Source: Pseudomonas chlororaphis subsp. piscium (lineage in GTDB: Bacteria; Pseudomonadota; Gammaproteobacteria; Pseudomonadales; Pseudomonadaceae). Taken from it: a DNA stretch of 64,000 bases. The position numbers were made by a program, and so were the translations under genes. Numbering within the stretch: the first letter of the stretch is position 1; every line of letters starts with the position of its first letter. The DNA lies in assembly GCF_003850345.1 (NCBI RefSeq), contig NZ_CP027707.1, forward strand, positions 3,782,001-3,846,000, written 5' to 3'. Below are positions 18,750 through 28,042 of the stretch, in pieces. Under the pieces are notes generated by a model, which made no database searches, had not been told where the DNA came from, and worked only from the letters and a program-made list of their open reading frames with translations.

Positions 18750-19589
18750 TCAGTAAGCTTTGCCAGTCTTGTAGAAGTGTTCGAAGCAGAAGTTGGTCGC
18801 TTCGATGTAGCCTTCGGCGCCACCGCAGTCGAAACGCTTGCCCTTGAACTTGTAGGCGATCACGCAACCGTCCTGCGCCTGCTTCATCAGGGCGTCAGTG
18901 ATCTGGATCTCGCCGCCTTTGCCTGGCTCGGTCTGTTCGATCAGGCTGAAGATGTCCGGGGTCAGGATGTAACGACCGATGATCGCCAGGTTCGACGGAG
19001 CGTCTTCCGGCTTCGGTTTCTCGACCATGTTGCGCACGCGGTAGAGGTCGTCACCGATCAGGTCACCGGCGATCACCCCGTACTTGTTGGTTTCCTGCGG
19101 GTCGACTTCCTGGATCGCGACGATGGTGCAGCGATACTGCTTGTACAGCTTGACCATCTGGGTCAGGACGCCGTCGCCTTCCAGGTTCACGCACAGGTCG
19201 TCCGCCAGGACCACGGCGAACGGTTCGTCGCCGATCAGTGGGCGGCCGGTCAGGATCGCGTGGCCCAGGCCTTTCATCTCGGTCTGGCGGGTGTAGGAGA
19301 ACGAGCACTCGTCCAGCAGCTTGCGGATGCCGACCAGGTATTTTTCCTTGTCGGTGCCCTTGATCTGGTTTTCCAGCTCGTAGCTGATGTCGAAGTGGTC
19401 TTCCAGGGCGCGCTTGCCGCGACCGGTGACGATGGAGATTTCGTTCAGGCCGGCATCCAGGGCTTCTTCAACGCCGTACTGGATCAGTGGCTTGTTCACC
19501 ACCGGCAGCATTTCTTTGGGCATGGCTTTAGTCGCTGGCAGGAAGCGAGTACCGTAACCGGCTGCTGGGAACAAGCATTTCTTGATCAT
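18750..19589 (-). CDS. galU: UTP-glucose-1-phosphate uridylyltransferase
   Basis: 279-aa nucleotidyltransferase making UDP-glucose for LPS core, exopolysaccharide and glucosylation. The N-terminal loop AAGYGTRFLPATKAMPKEML binds UTP, and further family stretches are LADDLCVN and KFKGKRFDCGG. The length is standard for the Pseudomonas enzyme. gor follows on the same strand. Confidence 0.98.
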   Translation of the reverse strand: MIKKCLFPAAGYGTRFLPATKAMPKEMLPVVNKPLIQYGVEEALDAGLNEISIVTGRGKRALEDHFDISYELENQIKGTDKEKYLVGIRKLLDECSFSYTRQTEMKGLGHAILTGRPLIGDEPFAVVLADDLCVNLEGDGVLTQMVKLYKQYRCTIVAIQEVDPQETNKYGVIAGDLIGDDLYRVRNMVEKPKPEDAPSNLAIIGRYILTPDIFSLIEQTEPGKGGEIQITDALMKQAQDGCVIAYKFKGKRFDCGGAEGYIEATNFCFEHFYKTGKAY

Positions 19590-19883
19590 ATGAGTCCTTA
19601 AAAGGGCTGTACGTACGAATTTCGGCGCAGTCTAATCAGGCCGCGTGCACCTTACAATGGGCCGCGCTGGCTAACCGCTGCCATCTAAGAGAAATATTGC
19701 CGCGGATAGTTCCGCACTGGCTGCGAACATAGCTGCGCAGCATCGTACAGATAGCCCGCGCCGTAAACTGCCATCCGGCCGCAAGGCCTTAACTTTTCTG
19801 CACTTGAGCCCTGATCCGCACTCTTGCTGTGGCCCGTTTCCCGCTATCATGGCGCCCTTGAACCCCGCCAACGAGGCAGATAG

Positions 19884-20072
19884 ATGTCGGCAACAAAAAG
19901 CGTAAACGGTTACCAGATCAAGCAGTTGAAAGACGGCCAGTGGTGGCTGGTCAGTGCCCAGGGCGAAAACGTCGCCGGACCTTTCGCCAGCGAGGCGATG
20001 GCGGTCGAAGTGGCATCGGTGTTCGAGGATTCGGCAGGCCACGCCTCGGCGCGCCGCAGCCCCAAGGCCTGA
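19884..20072 (+). CDS. Small conserved-looking hypothetical protein (62 aa)
   Basis: A 62-aa acidic-to-basic protein (YQIKQLKDGQWWLVSAQGEN) with no signal or membrane segment. GAGGCAG before the ATG and an own terminator right after support a real monocistronic gene. The WxxVSxxGxxxxGPFASEAMA layout resembles small SPOR/DUF2188-like folds; the function is unknown. Confidence 0.7.
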   Translation: MSATKSVNGYQIKQLKDGQWWLVSAQGENVAGPFASEAMAVEVASVFEDSAGHASARRSPKA

Positions 20073-20089
20073 GACTGCCCCCGCACCGA

Positions 20090-20116
20090 AGAGCCCTGCC
20101 CCGCGCAGGGCTTTTT
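20090..20116 (+). terminator. Terminator of the 62-aa gene
   Basis: AGCCCTGC / GCAGGGCT hairpin (20092-20111) followed by T5. Confidence 0.85.
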
Positions 20117-20226
20117 CATGCTGATCTGTACCGCAGTGGCAGTTCGCTATAGCATCTCGTCCCAGACGCTCGCCAAGGGTGTCCAGCCCTCCCCCGGGGC
20201 TCAACTTCTCGACGACGACCACACCC

Positions 20227-20508
20227 ATGCACAAGTTTCTGGCACTGACCGCGGTACTGGCCCTGACCGGATGCGCCACCGTTTCCGACACCTACCTGGA
20301 AAACGGCGAGCAAGGCCTGAGCATCGATTGCTCCGGCGAAGCCAGCTCCTGGGCCAGCTGCTATGAAAAGGCCGACGCTTCCTGTGCCGGCACCGGCTAT
20401 CGAATCATCGGCACCGATGGCACGCCGTCACTCAAGGAAAGCGACAAGACCCTGGGGGCGGATGTCGGCAACTACAAAAGCCGCAGCGTAGTGGTGGTTT
20501 GCAAATAG
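20227..20508 (+). CDS. Small lipoprotein
   Basis: 93 aa. The N-terminus MHKFLALTAVLALTGCATVS has a lipobox (LTGC, Cys16). The mature part holds four more cysteines (IDCSG, ASCYEK, ASCAG, VVCK), so two disulfides are likely in the periplasm. It resembles the lipoprotein at 22605 only in its signal (GCATVSD). Function unknown. Confidence 0.8.
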   Translation: MHKFLALTAVLALTGCATVSDTYLENGEQGLSIDCSGEASSWASCYEKADASCAGTGYRIIGTDGTPSLKESDKTLGADVGNYKSRSVVVVCK

Positions 20509-20529
20509 CAGGCGGCCCTCATGGCCTGC

Positions 20530-20760
20530 CTACATATGAATCTCGGCAAACTTGATGCCCAGGTTGCGAATGGTCTCGATCAGGTCGTCCAGCCGGTCGA
20601 ATGACTCGACTTCATCGTTGTCATCCACAAGAAAGTAGCTGCGCCCCGCGCTTTTCTTGAAGAACACTATCCATTCCCCGGAATTCGCCGGATTCTGAAT
20701 CACATGGGTCGCAGAGATATGCCCCTCTGCATGCCTCTCCCGGACTGTTTCGCGTTTCAT
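20530..20760 (-). CDS. Hypothetical 76-aa cytoplasmic protein
   Basis: Starts MKRETVRERHAEGHISATHV behind GGGAGA and ends FDRLDDLIETIRNLGIKFAE. The middle (GEWIVFFKKSAGRSYFLVDD) looks like a small beta sheet. No signal peptide. It sits between a lipoprotein and the cytochrome operon, each with its own direction. Family not recognised. Confidence 0.7.
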   Translation of the reverse strand: MKRETVRERHAEGHISATHVIQNPANSGEWIVFFKKSAGRSYFLVDDNDEVESFDRLDDLIETIRNLGIKFAEIHM

Positions 20761-20828
20761 GCTTTCTCCCAAAAAACGATGCCGCCGAAACCTGGATTTC
20801 GACGGCATCTTTGACAATGGCCGACAGT

Positions 20829-21752
20829 TTATCGGATGCCCTGGCCAATCAGCACGCCATCTACCGTCTGGCCATACAGATTGACCCCGTCGTTGGCGTG
20901 GAACTTGAGCCGGGTCTTCTCGATCGAGCCCTCCACCAGGCGCGGGTCCTGCGGCCGCTCATGGCGGTTGACGAACGCCGCCACGTCCCAGGCCTGCTGG
21001 TCGCTCAAGCTGCCGGCCTTGCCCAGGGGCATGTTGTATTTGATAAAGGACGCGGCCGTGTTGATCCGGTGCATGCCCGCGCCCCAGTTGTACGAGTCCT
21101 TGCCCCAGAGCGGCGGCATGACATAGTCCGCGCCGACCTTCTGGCCCTGGCCGTTATCGCCATGGCAGACCGCGCATTGCGCCCGGTACACCTGCTCGCC
21201 ACGGGCCAGGTCATAGCCCTGGGCTGGTGGCGGCACCTCGGGGTAACCGCGCCCGGGCAACTCGACCCCGATCGGCGCCTTGCTCGCCAGCCAATAGGAA
21301 TACACCGACAGCGCGGTGATCTCGTAGCTGTCGGCGGCCGGCGGCGTGCCGTTCATGCTGAACTGGAAGCAGCCCTGCAAGCGTTCGGCGTAGGTGTTCA
21401 CCTTGTTGTTCTTCTTACGGTACGCCGGGTACATCGGATAGGCGCCCCACAGCGGCGCGGAGTTGGCCAATCGCCCTTGATCCAAGTGACAGTTGCTGCA
21501 ATTGAGCCCATTGCCGACGAACTTCGGCGCCAGGCGCTTGGTATCGACGAACAGCGCATAACCGTCGCGGACCATCTTGCCGTAGGCATTGTCCGGCAGC
21601 TCGCTCTCCGCCGGTGGCTGGAAATACTGAGGATGGGCAGCCTCCACCGCCGGCTCCCGCAACTGCGACTGGTCCTCCATGGCGACTGCAGCGCCATGAG
21701 CCTGTGTCGCCAGTAATACGAGGGAAAAGCCCAATAGAAGATCACGGTTCAT
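20829..21752 (-). CDS. TsdA-like dihaem cytochrome c (candidate thiosulfate dehydrogenase)
   Basis: 307-aa periplasmic protein: signal peptide (residues 1-20), two haem c sites CSNCH (85-89) and CAVCH (193-197). The stretch around Cys128 (QGCFQFSMNG) and the IKYNMP segment (238-242) resemble TsdA, where a Cys and a Lys/Met act as axial haem ligands; that mapping is an inference. TsdA oxidises thiosulfate to tetrathionate, or works in reverse. Translationally coupled to the upstream dihaem cytochrome (ATGA overlap at 21749-21752), as in known tsdBA pairs. Confidence 0.72.
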   Translation of the reverse strand: MNRDLLLGFSLVLLATQAHGAAVAMEDQSQLREPAVEAAHPQYFQPPAESELPDNAYGKMVRDGYALFVDTKRLAPKFVGNGLNCSNCHLDQGRLANSAPLWGAYPMYPAYRKKNNKVNTYAERLQGCFQFSMNGTPPAADSYEITALSVYSYWLASKAPIGVELPGRGYPEVPPPAQGYDLARGEQVYRAQCAVCHGDNGQGQKVGADYVMPPLWGKDSYNWGAGMHRINTAASFIKYNMPLGKAGSLSDQQAWDVAAFVNRHERPQDPRLVEGSIEKTRLKFHANDGVNLYGQTVDGVLIGQGIR

Positions 21753-22420
21753 GGCTTGGGCTCCTGTTTATTGGCCTTGGCCAACTGGCTTTCGGCCTTG
21801 GCGAAGTAGTCGGCCACCGCGGCGATTTCCTCGGGGCTCAGGGCCTTGGCGATGTGTCCCATCAGATCGTTCGGGTCGTTGCGACGGGTGCCGTCGCGCC
21901 AGGCATTCAATTGCCCGACCAGATAAGCCGCCGGCTGCCCGGCCAACGGCGGAAAGGCGTCTCCCACACCCACGCCACCCGGTCCGTGACAGATCACGCA
22001 CTCCGGAACCTGCCGCTCCCAGGCACCCCGCAGGGCCAACCTCGCCCCCACGCCTTCGGCCACGGAACTGCGGTTGATCGGTGCCGGAATGGGCGCCGGC
22101 ATGGCCGCCAGGGTCTGGCTGACCGCGTCGATCTCGTCATCGCTCAGGGCCTTGGCCAGTGGCTGCATGACCGGGTTGCTGCGCGCGCCACTGCGAAAAT
22201 CTTCCAGCTGCTTGCGCAGATAACCCGCCGACAATCCCGCCAGACGTGGAAATCCGGCGGCTGCCAAACCCAGGCCATCACCACCATGACAGGCCAGGCA
22301 CGCCGTGGCACCGGGCTGCGCCCCACCCTGGGTAAACACTTTCTGCCCATCCACGGCCTGGGCACTGGCGACAAAAAACAGCATCAGGCTGCTCAGCAGT
22401 ATTCGATCCATAGGGATCAT
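21749..22420 (-). CDS. Dihaem c4-type cytochrome, TsdB-like
   Basis: Two c-type cytochrome modules with CLACH and CVICH motifs after a signal peptide (ILLSSLMLFFVASAQA). It resembles cytochrome c4 and TsdB, the electron acceptor of TsdA. Three in-frame ATGs lie at 22432, 22420 and 22411; 22420 was chosen because GGAG precedes it by about 8 nt. A double inverted repeat lies about 30 bp upstream. Confidence 0.78.
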   Translation of the reverse strand: MIPMDRILLSSLMLFFVASAQAVDGQKVFTQGGAQPGATACLACHGGDGLGLAAAGFPRLAGLSAGYLRKQLEDFRSGARSNPVMQPLAKALSDDEIDAVSQTLAAMPAPIPAPINRSSVAEGVGARLALRGAWERQVPECVICHGPGGVGVGDAFPPLAGQPAAYLVGQLNAWRDGTRRNDPNDLMGHIAKALSPEEIAAVADYFAKAESQLAKANKQEPKP

Positions 22421-22449
22421 GGCGAACTCCATTTTTCTAGTTATATGCT

Positions 22450-22484
22450 TAGGCTTATTTTATATAAGCCTACAAAGAGTAGGC
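22450..22484 (-). promoter_or_regulatory. Overlapping inverted repeats upstream of the tsdBA-like operon
   Basis: A perfect 9-5-9 palindrome (TAGGCTTAT / ATAAGCCTA, 22450-22472) overlaps a second one (GCCTAC / GTAGGC, 22468-22484). The result is three alternating TAGGC half-sites. The location 30-65 bp upstream of the cytochrome start fits an operator. The binding regulator is unknown. Confidence 0.7.
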
Positions 22485-22539
22485 CAATAGACCTTTGGCT
22501 ACAACGCGAAATCCACCGAGCCTGCTTTGCCATCGGGCA

Positions 22540-22584
22540 CAAAAAAGCCCGCCTGCGCCACGAAAATCCGGGCCAGGGCGGGCT
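22540..22584 (-). terminator. Terminator of the lipoprotein gene at 22605
   Basis: AGCCCGCC / GGCGGGCT stem with a 23-nt loop and T6 on the minus strand, about 20 bp after the stop. Confidence 0.7.
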
Positions 22585-22604
22585 GTTGAAAAGTCGCGCG
22601 GCTA

Positions 22605-22955
22605 TCAGCCGGAAATGCAGTCCTCCGCCGCCTTGCGAATATCGCCCGGACGCATGGGCACGTTGGACATGCTTTCATGCAGCTTGATACTGCTGCCGCC
22701 GGAACGCTCCTCGATATCGAACACCGCGGTCGGCCCCGCCGACAGTTTCTGCGGAACGATAACGCGCATGCCGTCCTTATGCGGTTCGATCTGCAACTGG
22801 CCACGGCTGTCAGCCAGTTTGTCGCTGACGCACTTGGCGTACTCCTGCGGCTTCTTCCCTGAAATCACGTTCAGGGTGGGCAGTGTCTGGTTAATGTCCG
22901 AGACCGTCGCACAACCACTGATCGCCAAGGCCAGAATCAACACACCCCACTTCAT
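22605..22955 (-). CDS. Small lipoprotein
   Basis: 116 aa with lipobox ISGC (Cys15) in MKWGVLILALAISGCATVSD. The mature part (KCVSDKLADSRGQLQIEPHK, ends DCISG) has two cysteines likely paired. A GGAGGAAATGT sequence stands before the ATG. A Pseudomonas outer-membrane or periplasmic lipoprotein of unknown role. Confidence 0.8.
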   Translation of the reverse strand: MKWGVLILALAISGCATVSDINQTLPTLNVISGKKPQEYAKCVSDKLADSRGQLQIEPHKDGMRVIVPQKLSAGPTAVFDIEERSGGSSIKLHESMSNVPMRPGDIRKAAEDCISG

Positions 22956-23131
22956 ACATTTCCTCCGTTAAAGACCGTCCGACCGCAGAAATGGCATTTT
23001 TCTCCGGATCAGTCAGATTTATCCTGAATAATCGACAAATAACTGTTTTAAATTGTCAAAGCCGCCGGCCGCGGCCTGATAAACTGCGCCATCGTTTTGA
23101 TTTTGTAGCAAAAGCCCTTCTGGAGGCGCCC

Positions 23132-23434
23132 ATGAAATTTATCCACCAGCGCGAGCACCTCAACGAAGACGATATCGTCGTCATCGAATGCTCCCAGGTC
23201 TGCAACATCCGCCTGATGAACGACGCCAACTTCCGAAGCTTCAAGAACGGCGGACGTCACACCTATCATGGCGGCGCGTTCGACAAGTTCCCGGCCAAGA
23301 TCACCGCGCCGAGCACCGGCTTCTGGAATATCACCATCGACACCGTCAACCGCCGGCCCATCAGCGTCACCCGCAAGCCGAACCTGACCCACTCGATCAA
23401 GATCATCCGCCGGTCCAGCTCGAAACTGCGCTGA
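23132..23434 (+). CDS. DUF1883 domain protein
   Basis: 100 aa. MKFIHQREHLNEDDIVVIEC, VRLM-like NIRLMNDANF, and GGRHTYHGGAF match the remembered DUF1883 pattern (small beta-sandwich, often linked to toll/TIR or stress contexts elsewhere). GGAGG precedes the ATG at 23132. A 56-aa gene follows at 34 bp, probably co-transcribed. Function unknown. Confidence 0.78.
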   Translation: MKFIHQREHLNEDDIVVIECSQVCNIRLMNDANFRSFKNGGRHTYHGGAFDKFPAKITAPSTGFWNITIDTVNRRPISVTRKPNLTHSIKIIRRSSSKLR

Positions 23435-23467
23435 ACCCCGCCCAGCCCGCGACAAACAGGTATCACC

Positions 23468-23638
23468 GTGGCCCAAACGACCAAGTACGTCATCAAATAC
23501 AAACTCAACGGCGAACGCCGTTTCGAGTTCGCCCAGCTGGAAAACGGCACTCAGGAAGAAGCCAAGGCTGCGCTGGAAGCCCTGCACGGCCAGACCGACG
23601 ACGTCATCAGCGACGTCAGCGTGAGCAAGGCGCTGTAA
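23468..23638 (+). CDS. Small 56-aa protein, GTG start
   Basis: GTG at 23468 opens a 56-codon frame starting AQTTKYVIKYKLNGERRFEF and ending SVSKAL. Codon use is typical. It lies 33 bp after the DUF1883 stop on the same strand. Predicted soluble alpha/beta mini-protein; no family recognised. Confidence 0.65.
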   Translation: MAQTTKYVIKYKLNGERRFEFAQLENGTQEEAKAALEALHGQTDDVISDVSVSKAL

Positions 23639-23741
23639 GCCCCAGCTTCTGTGACGAATTCGAGCGCAAGCAGCGGAGTGTAAGCGGCCCGCGCGCTTCC
23701 CAGAATAGCGGACCTCAGTCTCTACTCCGGGAACCGCCAGC

Positions 23742-24458
23742 ATGTCCGCCCCCTCCCTCGAACAACGCCTCGCCTGCCTGGACTGGCCCTCGATCGAGCA
23801 GCAGCTCGACCAGGACGGCAGCGCCGTGATCGGCAACCTGCTCAGCGCTGACCAATGTCATGAACTCAGCAGTTTGTATCCCCACAGCGAGTTGTTCCGT
23901 TCGCGAGTGGTCATGGCCAGGCACGGTTTCGGTCGCGGCGAGTATCAGTATTTCGCCTACCCCTTGCCGAGTCTGATCGCCGAATTGCGTGGCCAGATCT
24001 ATCCGCGCCTGGTTCCGCTGGCCAACCGCTGGAACCAGCTGATGAATATCCCCGTGCAGTACCCGTCCCGACACGAGGATTTTCTCCAGCGCTGCCACGC
24101 CACCGGACAGCAGCGGCCGACGCCCTTGTTGCTGCAGTACGGCCCGCAGGATTACAACTGCCTGCACCAGGACCTGTACGGCGACAACGTATTTCCCCTG
24201 CAGGTCGCGATCCTGCTGTCACAGCCCGGCACCGACTTCAGCGGCGGCGAATTCGTCATCACCGAACAGCGCCCGCGCATGCAGTCGCGGCCGCAGGTCA
24301 TTGGTCTGAAGCAGGGTGATGCAGTGATCTTCGCCGTGCATCATCGCCCTGTACCCGGCGTGCGCGGCCATTACCGGGTGACGTTGCGCCATGGCGTCAG
24401 CCGCCTGCACAGCGGCCGCCGCCATACGCTAGGAGTGATCTTCCACGATGCCCAGTAA
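23742..24458 (+). CDS. 2OG-Fe(II) oxygenase coupled to alkB
   Basis: 238-aa double-stranded beta-helix dioxygenase. The iron motif is HQD (CLHQDLYGD) with the distal His near the C-terminus (GRRHTLGVIFHDA); SGGEFVITEQRPRM is the strand pair typical of P4H-like enzymes. The last 11 bp overlap alkB, so the two are translationally coupled. By context a repair- or modification-related hydroxylase; the substrate is unknown. Confidence 0.85.
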   Translation: MSAPSLEQRLACLDWPSIEQQLDQDGSAVIGNLLSADQCHELSSLYPHSELFRSRVVMARHGFGRGEYQYFAYPLPSLIAELRGQIYPRLVPLANRWNQLMNIPVQYPSRHEDFLQRCHATGQQRPTPLLLQYGPQDYNCLHQDLYGDNVFPLQVAILLSQPGTDFSGGEFVITEQRPRMQSRPQVIGLKQGDAVIFAVHHRPVPGVRGHYRVTLRHGVSRLHSGRRHTLGVIFHDAQ

Positions 24459-25122
24459 CAGTAACTTCACCGCCGAACTGTTCGGCGACCCCGAACTGCA
24501 ACAGGCACCCCGTACCGAGCAGATCGGCCCGCAATCCTTCGTGCTTCGCGGCTTCGCCCTGCCCTGGGTAGAACGCCTGCTGCCAGCCCTGCGTGGGGTG
24601 CTGCGCGCCGCGCCGTTCCGGCAGATGGTCACCCCGGGCGGCTTCACCATGTCGGTGGGCCTGAGCAGTTGCGGCCAGCTGGGCTGGACCACCGACCGCA
24701 GCGGCTACCGTTATACCGCCATCGATCCGCAGAGCGGCCAGCCCTGGCCGGCGATGCCCGAGGTGTTGCGCGAGCTGGCCCAGGCCGCCGCGACCCAGGC
24801 CGGTTTTGCCGGGTTCGACCCGGACGCCTGTCTGATCAATCACTATGTGCCCGGCGCCCGCATGTCCCTGCACCAGGACAAGGACGAGCGCGACTACCAC
24901 GCACCGATCGTCTCCGTTTCCCTGGGCTTGCCGGCGGTGTTTCAGCTGGGTGGCGACCGACGCAGCGATCGCCCGTTGCGGGTGTCGCTGCTGCATGGCG
25001 ACGTGGTGGTCTGGGGCGGCGTCGACCGTCTGCGTTATCACGGCGTGTTGCCGCTCAAGGAAGGCACGCACCCACTGCTGGGCCCACGGCGCATCAACCT
25101 GACCTTTCGCCGGGCCGGTTGA
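24448..25122 (+). CDS. alkB: Alpha-ketoglutarate-dependent DNA repair dioxygenase AlkB
   Basis: 224 aa. It removes methyl groups from 1-methyladenine and 3-methylcytosine by oxidative demethylation. Fe ligands are HQDKDE (LHQDKDERDY) and the distal His in RLRYHGV, with 2OG-binding Arg in RINLTFR. GGFTMSVGLSSCGQLGW is the nucleotide-recognition lid of the family. It sits between a second 2OG oxygenase and an Ada-like gene, forming an alkylation-repair cluster. Confidence 0.95.
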   Translation: MPSNSNFTAELFGDPELQQAPRTEQIGPQSFVLRGFALPWVERLLPALRGVLRAAPFRQMVTPGGFTMSVGLSSCGQLGWTTDRSGYRYTAIDPQSGQPWPAMPEVLRELAQAAATQAGFAGFDPDACLINHYVPGARMSLHQDKDERDYHAPIVSVSLGLPAVFQLGGDRRSDRPLRVSLLHGDVVVWGGVDRLRYHGVLPLKEGTHPLLGPRRINLTFRRAG

Positions 25123-25209
25123 TCCCGCGGGAATTCAAGCGCAAGACTCGGAGTGCCAGGCACCCTGCCCTTGGTTAATCTGAGCGACATCCGTCACCGA
25201 ATAGAGCCC

Positions 25210-26286
<1,077 letters not shown>

Positions 26287-26786
26287 ATGCCGATGTACAC
26301 CGACACCGATTCCGGCCCGGTGTACACCTCGAAGTCCGTGGCGAAACGCCGGCGGACCTGCGGGTTGTCCTCGAAGTAGGCCCAGACCAGGCCCCAGGTC
26401 TGGATCACCACGTCGGGCATCGGCCCCTTGGCGGAGAACGCCAGGTACTCGCCGCCCTGCACCTGCACCAACGGATAGTCGGCATTGCCTTCGCCCACCG
26501 CCACGCCGGCGGTGACATCGAAGTGCCCCGAGGCATCGGACTCATAGTTGGAATACACGCCGTAGATGAACGAGTCCGACTGCCGGTGGCCGATGCTGTC
26601 GAACAGGCCTTCGACAAAAAACCGTTCCCACATCGGCCCGATCCGCGCGCTGCCCGCTTGTTGCTCGTCGGCATTGCAGGTACGCACCTGCAAGCCCGAA
26701 ACGCTGAAAGGCTGAACCTCTCGCAGTTTGACATCCATGCTTCTCACTCCTTCTGGCATTTATCTGGGTGACCGGCGCGCACGGTA

Positions 26787-27770
26787 TCAGCGATTCACAT
26801 CCACCACCACGCGCCCGCGCAACTCGCCGGCCAACAGGCGCGACGCGGCGACGATGGCTTCGCTGAGGCCGATCTCATGGCTGATCAACGGCAACAGGGC
26901 CGGGTCCAGATTACTGGCCAGGCGTTGCCAGGCCTCGATTCGCCGGGCCTTGGGCTGGGTCACACTGTTGATCCCGACCAGGGTCACGCCCCGTAGAATG
27001 AAGGGCGCCACCGACGCCGGGAAATCCATGCCCTGGGCCAGCCCGCAAGCGGCCACGGTGCCATTGGCCTTGGTGCTGGCGCAGGCATTGGCCAGGGTAT
27101 GGCTGCCCACCGAGTCGATCACCGCCGCCCAGCGCTCCTTGGCCAAAGGCTTGCCCGGCGCGGACAGGCTGGCGCGGTCAATGATCTCGTTGGCGCCCAG
27201 GCGCTTGAGGTAGTCCTGCTCGGCAGTGCGTCCGGTGGACGCCACCACCCGGTAACCGAGCCGGGCCAACAGGGCGATGGCAAAGCTGCCGACCCCGCCA
27301 TTGGCCCCAGTGACCAGCACCTCGCCCTGGTTCGGCGTCAGGCCGTGGCGCTCCAGCGCCAGGATGCTGAGCATCGCCGTGTACCCGGCCGTGCCGATGG
27401 CCATGGCCTCGGCCGCGCTGAACGCCTGGGGCAAGGGAATCAGCCAGTCACCGTCCAGCCGTGCCTTCTGCGCCAGGCCGCCCCAATGCCCTTCGCCCAC
27501 GCCCCAGCCGTTGAGCAGCACCTGGTCGCCGGGCTGGTAGTCCGGGTGGCTGCTGTCTTCGACGATGCCCGCCAGATCGATCCCCGGGACCATGGGAAAC
27601 TTGCGCACCACCGGGCTGCTGCCGGTGATGGCCAGGCCGTCCTTGAAGTTCAGGGTGCTGTAGGCCACCCGCACCGTCACGTTGCCCTCGGGCAGTTGCT
27701 CTTCGCCAATATCACGCAGCGCCGCACGATAACCGGCGTCGTCTTTCTCGATCAAAATACCCTTGAACAT
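26787..27770 (-). CDS. AcuI/YhdH-type zinc-free alcohol dehydrogenase family oxidoreductase
   Basis: 327-aa MDR-superfamily NADPH enzyme. MFKGILIEKDDAGY, PMVPGIDLAGIVE, and GTAGYTAMLSILALE followed by VTGANGGVGSFAI mark the acrylyl-CoA reductase (AcuI) / YhdH group, which reduces acryloyl-CoA to propionyl-CoA. GGAGG is just before the ATG at 27770. A quinone reductase function is the alternative. Confidence 0.87.
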   Translation of the reverse strand: MFKGILIEKDDAGYRAALRDIGEEQLPEGNVTVRVAYSTLNFKDGLAITGSSPVVRKFPMVPGIDLAGIVEDSSHPDYQPGDQVLLNGWGVGEGHWGGLAQKARLDGDWLIPLPQAFSAAEAMAIGTAGYTAMLSILALERHGLTPNQGEVLVTGANGGVGSFAIALLARLGYRVVASTGRTAEQDYLKRLGANEIIDRASLSAPGKPLAKERWAAVIDSVGSHTLANACASTKANGTVAACGLAQGMDFPASVAPFILRGVTLVGINSVTQPKARRIEAWQRLASNLDPALLPLISHEIGLSEAIVAASRLLAGELRGRVVVDVNR

Positions 27771-27899
27771 CACTGCCTCCCGATAGGCCCATGGCCGGGC
27801 CGCGAACTTGAGCTTCAGCTTGTAAAGCCCCCACCTTCCCAGCCCGGGCGGGAAAAATCCACGCTCTTTTCGTCGTAGACCGCCCACACCCTGTCCTGT

Positions 27900-27925
27900 C
27901 TGCAGGAGCGAGGCTTGCCCGCGAT
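27900..27925 (+). repeat. Single REP unit
   Basis: GCAGGAGCGAGGCTTGCCC and the following GCGAT form one unpaired REP unit in the divergent gap between acuI-like and nitronate monooxygenase genes. Confidence 0.8.
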
Positions 27926-28042
27926 AGCGTTATCACTGGCAACCCAGGTGGCGGCCAAAGTCGACTGGCCTTGATCGGCTATCTCCTGATACAAACCCCG
28001 GGTTGCCGTCCTTATCTTTTTGACGTCGGAGAATCATTCAAC

